Both the position numbers and the translations under genes were made by a program. Shown in pieces: positions 57,524 through 64,000 of a stretch of DNA of 64,000 nt; the first letter of the stretch is position 1, and every line of letters starts with the position of its first letter. Source of the DNA: Malania oleifera (Eukaryota; Streptophyta; Magnoliopsida; Santalales; Ximeniaceae); NCBI RefSeq assembly GCF_029873635.1, contig NC_080422.1, positions 9,951,764 through 10,015,763 on the forward strand. Reading direction: 5' to 3'. The notes below the pieces were generated by a model. The model was not told the origin of the DNA and did no database searches. It saw only the letters and a program-made list of their open reading frames with translations.

Positions 57524-58469
57524 CAGTAATTTTGATTCAATTTTACCATAGCTATTTTTTTTTTAATTTTAAAAGTAATAGTTAATTTCTAGAAAATGGG
57601 GGGAAAAAGTTTAGGAATTGTTTGGTATTATTGTCAAAATATTTTAAATAAAAAAATTTAGAAATGAAAACTAGAAGTCAAAAATATAAACTAAAAATTA
57701 AACTAGCAATTTTATATTTCTTCCACTATATATATATATATATGAATATTGCATGCTTATTTTTGTCCTTGAATTAAATACAGTTAACTATAATTATTTT
57801 ATTTCATTATTCTATCTCTTTTTTTAATAGTCTAATAATAATTGTAATGTATATGACAACTTAAAAATAGTAAAAATGTTTGCTAAATGAATTTTAATTA
57901 ATTGTTAAAAAAGTTTAATAAGTTTTTAATAAAGATTTTTATTTTAATCATATTTTAAGTTTGCATGGTACTATTTCAAAGTTTGTGTATATAATGAAAA
58001 AATCATCATAAAGTATAATGAAAACCAGGCTTACACAAAAAATGAAAAAATCAACATAACAAATCCGATTTTCAATTCTTATCAAAAGAGTTAAAGAAAA
58101 ATTGATAATAAAAATTTAAAAAAAATTAATAATGTTAAGAGAAAGAAGCATATTACCATCACCTAATTCTTCAGTTTAATACAAGGAAAATATCAAACAT
58201 TCCAATATTAAAATGCAAAAGATAAATGAAATAATATAAAGGTGTCCTATATATACGGTGATTTAATTTTCTTTCTATTTTCTCAACTTTATTCTTTTGT
58301 TAAGGAAAATAATAGTTCAAACAATTTACTCAACTATTAGATCTCGTTTGGAAGTTATAAAATATTACAAAAAGAAAAGGAAAATATCATAGAATCCTCA
58401 TTTTCATGTTTGGTACGTTATCAAGGAAAATAAGAAAGAAAATAAAAAATATACTAAATCTGCAATAAG
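57524..58469. other. AT-rich spacer, no gene seen
   Basis: A/T-rich with a short (TA)n at 57728-57742. No open frame of interest. Confidence 0.6.
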
Positions 58470-61175
58470 AACAACAAAACCAAGTCTTAAATCCCACTAG
58501 GTGGGGTCAGTTGTATGAATCATTTTCGCCAATTTATGCAATCATGGACAATTTATTTTCAAAAATTTAGAGCTACTAAATCCTTACTCACCATCTCATT
58601 TCAAATTATTTTAAGTCTACCCCTATCCCTTTTATTGCCCCCTACAATAACTAACTTACTTTTCCTTACTAGCGCACTATGTGGCTTACGTTGCAAGTGT
58701 CCAAACTATTTAAGTCGTCCATCCCTTATCTTATTTTCTGTAGGAGTTACACCTAACTTATTATTAATATGTTCATTCCTTAATTTATCATCCTTTTGGA
58801 TTTCTATTTCTTCGTTGTCCAACATTCTTATCCATATAGCATAATTGGTCTTATAACTGTCCTATAAAACTTGCCTTTTAATTTTAAGGGTATTCTATGA
58901 TTACAAAGCATACTTAAAGCACTTCTCCATTTTACCCAACCTGTTTTAACTATATGCATTACATCATCTTCGATTTCTCCTTCAGCTTGCATAATAAACC
59001 CAAGGTATTGAAATATATAAGTGTTATTTATTTCTTCATCATTAAGTTTAACTTCGTCTACAATATTTCTCCAAATTACATTTCATATTCTATCTTATTT
59101 CTATTTATCCTAAAACTTCTAGATTCTAAAACTTCTCTTTCCATAATTTTAACTTAGCCTTTACCCCACCCCTAGTTTCATCAAGCAATAAAATATCATC
59201 CGCAAGCAACATATACTATGGAACATCATTTTGAATGCTCTTAATTAGTTGATCCATCATTAAATCAAAAAGATAAGGGCTAAAAGCATATCCTTGATAT
59301 ACATTATAGTGATTGAAAATTCTCTCGTTTCTCCATTTATAATCCTTATACTAGTCATTACTTCATCATAAATATCCTTAATGACATCAATATACCTGCT
59401 ACATACACCTTTTTTTTTATAAACCTGCCACCATAGAACTTTCTTGGGTATCCTATAATATGTTTTCTCAAAGTCAACGAATACCATATGCAAGTCCCTC
59501 TTCTTTTCCCTAAATTTTTCCATTAATCTTCTTAAAATATATATAGCTTATGTGGTAGATCTCACAGACATAAAAAAAAATTAATTTTCTGATAACTTCG
59601 TTTCTAATTTTAATCTTTATTTAACTACTCTTTCCCACAGTTTCATCATATGTCTTATAAGTTTAATTCCACTATAGTAATTACAATTTTGAATATTTCC
59701 TTTATTTTTGAATATAGGTTTTAAAGTGTTATTCCTCCAATCATCTAACATTTTCTTAATTTTTATAATTATGTTAAATAAATTAGTTAACTATATAATT
59801 TTGTTATTACTCAAGCATTTCCAAAATTCAATTGGGATGATATCTGGTCCTATAGTCTTTCCATTTTTTATTTTTTTAGTGCAAATTTAACTTTGCTAAC
59901 TATAATTTTGCGAATAAATCATATATTTTTAGTTTTTTACTCAATTGAAAATTCTAAGTTTAAATCTTCTATTTGGTTTTCATTAAACAACTTACTAAAA
60001 GAACTTCACCATCTTTCTTTTATGTCTTCATCCTAAATCAAGACAATATCATCCCCACTTTTTATATATTTTACATTTCTTAAGTACTTACTCTTCATTT
60101 CTCTAACTTTAACAAGTTTAAATATATCTCTTTCCCTTTTTTTCTATCATACAAACTATTAAATGATTTATGTTTAACTTCACTAACGGCCCTTTTAACA
60201 AGTGTTCTCGCCTCTCTATACTTTTCAAAGTTATTCACATTTCTATAATTTTGTCACGTTTTATACCAAATTCTTTGTCTTTACGACTTTTGGACATCTT
60301 TGTCCGACCATTTACTTTATTTGCTATTCAAGAATCTTCCATTTGATTAACCTAAAATTTCTTTTGCTATCTTTATAATAAATTTAGCTAATCTACTCCA
60401 AAAAGTATTTGTATTGATCTCATCTTCTATAGTCCAATCCCCATCTTTGATCATTTTATCTTTAAATTTTATTATATTTTCTCCCTTTAGGTTCCACCAC
60501 CTAGTTCTCTTACACTAGTTTATTTTATCATTTTTCTTTCATTTTTTTAATGCACATATCTAATACTAAGACTCTGTGTTGTGTGGTTAGACTTTCACTT
60601 GGAATAACTTTATAATCATTGCATGATAAATGATCTATCTTCCTAGTTAAAAAGTTAAAAATCTATTTGACTACTATTTTGTCCATTTTTAAAGGTTATT
60701 AAGTGTTCTTCTCTCTTCTTGAAGCAAGTATTTATTATAATAAAATCATATGACATAGCAAAATCTAATATCATCTCCCCAGACTCATTTTTGTTTCCGT
60801 ATCCACATCCTCTATGTATCCTTTCATAACTTTAATTATCCATTCCAATGTATCCATTCAGATCCCCTCCTATATATGAATATTTTCTAAGTCTTTGGTA
60901 TGTCTTATATAATACTATACAAATCTTCACAAAATTGTCTTTTAACATTTTCTATTAGGCCTACTTGAGGAGCATAAACACTAATATTTATTATCTATTG
61001 GCCTAATATCATCTTGATTTTTATAATTTTATCCCCTACTCTATTGACATCAACAAGCTATCTTTTAAGTTTTTGTCTACAATAATTCCTAGTTCATTCT
61101 TATGTTTTATTATCCATTGTACCAAAGTTTAAATCACAATTTATCAATTTCTTTAACTTTCTCCCCAACCCACTT
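58470..61175 (-). mobile_element. RTE-type LINE, 5' truncated, decayed
   Basis: On the minus strand, endonuclease pieces 'WVGEKVKEIDKL' and 'ELGIIVDKNLKDSLL' (about 61175-61030) are followed by RT 'KRDLHMVFVDFEKTYYRIPKK' in part and 'VCSRYIDVIKDIYD' (59260-59523), then 'GYAFSPYLFDLMMDQL' and the catalytic 'LADDILLLDETR' (about 59180-59280, shifted frame). The 3' end has 'gaccccacctagtgggattt' followed by a TTGTT-like tail (58450-58510), which I know from plant RTE elements. The reading frame is broken everywhere. The 5' end is cut by the LTR at 61176. Confidence 0.85.
59260..59523 (-). pseudogene. LINE reverse transcriptase fragment
   Basis: An 87-residue open piece of the RT palm. 'VFVDFEKTYYRIPKKVLWW' corresponds to the family's 'VFIDLEKAYDRVPR', with Asp-to-Tyr in the usual A-Y-D-R, a residue next to the first catalytic Asp (VD in 'VFVDFEK', kept). 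After 'ETREFSIT' the frame is shifted, and the catalytic DD lies in another frame near 59200. Confidence 0.82.
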
Positions 61176-61711
61176 TGTAGTAACCCGAACCTAAAAAAAT
61201 AAATAAAAGAAGAAGAAAGAAAATTTGAAAGGGCAGCACAGCAAGGACTCGTCGGTGAGTGCCTTGTGCTCATCGATAAGGAGATCCCCGAGAGCCAAGG
61301 AATTTCAGGTTTTAATAGACTCATCAATGAACCCGCTGTCCTCGTTGACGAGTGTCCTTTTTTGACTCGTTGACGAACCTTTTATACTCGTTGACGAGTG
61401 ACAGCCTATAAATAGGCCTGGGATCATTTTCTTTCGTGAAAATTCCTCTCCCTCACTCTTTCTCTCTAGGGCTTCAGCCTCCCTACCTTCTCTCTTCGAT
61501 TTTGGCTCGAATTTAACCCAATTTGATGATCGGAAGTTACCACGAGGTTCTAAGGGCAATTCTCTCTAAGTTAATCGGAGTAGAATCGTGATTTTGGATT
61601 CCTGGGCACCACTCCAAAACAAGGGTAAGTGAGTTATTTTTTAGATTAATTAATTATTTGATTGTTTGGACTTGGAAATGTTAGAATATTAGGCATTCCG
61701 AGGTTGAACTG
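61176..61711 (+). mobile_element. Gypsy-type LTR, 5' part, inserted in the LINE
   Basis: Starts TGTAGTAACCCGAACC. Palindrome array 61242-61400, TATA box (CTATAAATAGG, about 61407), CT-rich leader and 'aagggtaagtg' donor-like site near 61621. It is interrupted at 61712 by a SIRE-like LTR; the rest lies outside the window or is lost. Confidence 0.8.
61242..61400 (+). promoter_or_regulatory. CTCGTCGACGAG array directly upstream of a TATA box
   Basis: About six variants (for example near 61247, 61270, 61318, 61341, 61365 and 61387), then CCTATAAATAGG, itself a perfect palindrome-like TATA context. Confidence 0.75.
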
Positions 61712-63282
61712 TGTTGGAATTGGTGTGATCCCAAGGGGGGTGAATTGGGTTTTAAAATATTTTGACTAAATTAAACTTCATCACATATCATATCTCATTT
61801 TCACGTATGTATGTAAATTAATAAAACGATAAATGCAGACATATACGTAGAACATATCTCATTTAAAATAGAGGTGTCCATGCAAATAATTATACCGATA
61901 AATGAAAGCATACACATGCAAAAATTTAAGTGTAGAAATATAAATGAGGTAGAGAGAGAGCGACACGGGATTTGTTATCAAGGTTCAGCCAAACCAACCT
62001 ACATCCCCACCTTGGGCATACCCCCTAAGGATCACACTATCCCTACTCACTTAAACAGGTGGAGCAAAAGCCGTTACAACTTCTCCTTACAGGATGAGGT
62101 AAACCCCAGCTCAATTACAAGGTTGAGCCCAACTTGTCTCCCTTACGGGGCGAAGACTCCCCAATTCAATTTTCAAGCTGAACCCAACTGATCTCACTTA
62201 CGGGGCTGAGACTTCCCAATTCAATTAACAGGTAGAACCCAACCGATCTTAATAAAAAAAAAATTGTACATAATAATGTTTATGAAAATACAAGCAAAGA
62301 TGTACCTGTTTACGCTCTACAATGCACTCTCTAATATGATATGATTTATACTCAATAGAGAAAGGGTCCTTGTCTAATAATATTTGCACAAATAAAAAAT
62401 GTGTGTGTGTATAAAAGATATAACCTCCAATCAAATATTTTTGCAAATAAAAACGTTTGGAGAATTTGGAGTTTAAGCTCAAGAAAAATATATGTGCAAT
62501 AGATAGTTTCTTCCAATAATATTTATCATGAAAATGATCAGGAGAAACCTAAGCAATACTCTCAAAAAAGATTTTCGAAAAATAAATAACAAGTGAGAGA
62601 AGATGCAAGTAAAACGCCCAAAATAAAATTCTCCCTTAAAAAATGATTTTGAAATAAATAAGCAAAAGAGAGTTGAGAGAGATTTGTTTGAAAAAATTGT
62701 CCCAAAGAAATGATTTTATCAATAAAATGTTGTTGGGAGAACTTTGATTAACCAAATATTTTGAGAGGATTTGGAAGTTAATCAAAGTTGCTAATCTAAC
62801 TTATGAAGGCGTATTTATAGATTTTCTGAAAATCATGACCGTTAGGGACACGCTTGGTATTTTTAAAATATTTAATTAAAAAAATATGCGTGCTTAGTGC
62901 TGAAAAAATAACCCAACTCGAGAGGTTTGGTTGCCCGGTCCTTAGGGCTGGTTGCCCGAACAAACACAAAGCTGTTTTTTGGTTCGAGTGACTATGGGGA
63001 AAATTGATTGGCTAGGTCAAGGCGATTTCCCAAACCTTTGTAAGTTCGTCTGCCCGATACATGGTTCAGTCTATTGGTTCATAAGGTTCAGTCGCCCAGT
63101 GCCTTTTTGAACTACAAGTTCGTTCACTTGGGGACACTGGAAAAGTTAATGGCCAGGGTTCGTTCAAACGTGGAAGATACGTTCATTTTTGCTCAGTCGC
63201 CCGAGGAGTTGTCAACTATTTGACTTTTCAGCCAACAGTGTGCTCGGTCAGTCGAGTTGATTATAACTAGAGGGGTTCGGTC
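61712..63282 (-). mobile_element. SIRE-like LTR, 3' part, nested
   Basis: On the minus strand it ends 'cacaccaattccaaca' (61712) after the SIRE-type 'cccaattcacccccc' stretch. It matches 19523-21055 in reverse orientation. The TATA box (CTATAAATACGC) is at 62809-62820 and the motif array ('ggttgcccgaac' type) at 62925-63250. It is interrupted at 63283 by another LTR. Confidence 0.78.
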
Positions 63283-63640
63283 TGTAGAGACCGAAAAAAT
63301 ATAATATTGAGAATAAATAAGAAAAGGATGGAAAATAGGTTAGTGATGAGAAAATCGGCAATGGTTTCTAAAGTATTAAGAAAACCATTTACGGTTATAT
63401 GGTTTTACAGTAGTCGGGTAAGTGAGTAAACGGTAAAAACTAGGCCGATTAAAAGGAAAACTGACGACAGTTTTCTCAGAGCTTGAGAAAATCGGCGACG
63501 GTTTTCACTGCAATGCAGAAATAAGAGAGATCCCATGAGCTTCATTTCTTTTATTCAACAAAAATTTCTCTCTCTCTCTCAGAACCCTACAAAGCTCCCC
63601 TCATTCTCTCTTCAATTTCGACTTCATTTTAGTCTGAATC
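63283..63640 (+). mobile_element. Gypsy-type LTR, 5' part, nested in the SIRE-like LTR
   Basis: Starts TGTAGAGACCGAAAAAAT. It carries its own reiterated motif ('aaaatcggcgacggtttt' and variants at about 63350, 63490) and a CT-rich leader with 'tctctcttcaatttcgac', like the leaders of the other LTRs. It is interrupted at 63641. Confidence 0.65.
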
Positions 63641-64000
63641 TGTAACAACCCGAAGAATAATAGTATTTTAATAATAAAGAGGGAGAGAAATGGAAACAAA
63701 AACAGAAGGAGGCAGTAGCGTTCGTCGACGAAATCACACTTTGGAGATAATAATAATTTCAAGAAATTGCTAGGCTTTGTCGACGAATACAGGGATTCGT
63801 CGATGAAGGTCTTCAAGATCTCGTCGATGAGGTCCCATTTCGTCGACGAGAACATATCGAGCGAATGATTGGGCTACTCTGAATTTCGTGACGAAGGGTA
63901 AGATTCGTCAACGAATTTACTGAAAGACTCGTCAACGAGGTGACGTGTTTCGTTGACGAATCTGGCCCTATAAGTAGTGAAAATTGGATTTTTATCACAT
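63641..64000 (+). mobile_element. Gypsy-type LTR, 5' end, running off the window
   Basis: Starts TGTAACAACCCGAAGAATAA, close to the solo LTR start at 25744. Palindrome array 63720-63962, then a TATA-like CCCTATAAGTAG near 63965. The remainder is outside the window. Confidence 0.82.

Noticed and set aside
9727..63962. CRISPR-like array (short repeated palindromes with spacers)
   Set aside because: Spacing is irregular, the repeats are only 10-14 bp and variable, no cas genes exist, and the host is a plant. The repeats are LTR promoter-proximal motifs.

Overview
The window reads as intergenic, repeat-dominated DNA of a flowering plant. Evidence: plant lineages of LTR retrotransposon (SIRE-like and Tork/Tnt1-like Copia, Tekay/Del-like chromovirus Gypsy), Cassandra TRIMs with 5S rRNA-like LTRs, an RTE-type LINE, tRNA-derived SINEs, long AT-rich spacers and many microsatellites. 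The species cannot be named from the sequence, and I find no host protein-coding gene that I would defend. Long ORFs are either decayed retroelement domains or low-complexity artefacts.

Layout. 1-1721: diverged Gypsy LTR with an internal 99-bp tandem repeat. 1722-2594: TATA-like palindrome and a compound microsatellite. 2595-14191: minus-strand SIRE-like Copia element that keeps gag but no pol. Its 5' LTR is split by a complete but internally deleted plus-strand Copia (9653-13598, TSD gatat). 14192-17170: unclassified repeat ending in a Tat/Ogre-like LTR terminus. 17171-19147: AT-rich spacer with two SINEs. 19148-21055: SIRE-like LTR fragment. 21056-23129: AT-rich spacer.

23130-37529: gag-only Gypsy on the minus strand. 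Its 5' LTR contains a Copia (25397-35394, minus). That Copia contains a solo LTR (25744-27794) in its 3' LTR, and a Cassandra joined to another solo LTR (29920-32636) in its pol. 37530 to about 56853: 5'-truncated Tnt1-like Copia on the plus strand. It is interrupted by an LTR carrying a second Cassandra (38954-41868), a 10.5-kb Tekay-like Gypsy (42128-52661) that itself holds a solo LTR (44297-46129, TSD gtctt), and a SIRE-like solo LTR (53029 to about 55100). 58470-61175: 3' part of an RTE LINE. 61176-64000: four successively nested LTRs running off the window.

None of the retroelements looks autonomous. Coding regions carry many stops and frameshifts, mostly of C-to-T or G-to-A type, and catalytic aspartates have become asparagines at least three times. 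The feature I would look at first is shared LTR architecture. LTRs of unrelated lineages carry 5 or more copies of a short CpG-containing palindrome (TCGTCGACGA, TCGGTCGACCGA or similar), in most families immediately upstream of a TATA box. The Gypsy-type LTRs also share a 3' module and splice-like signals.
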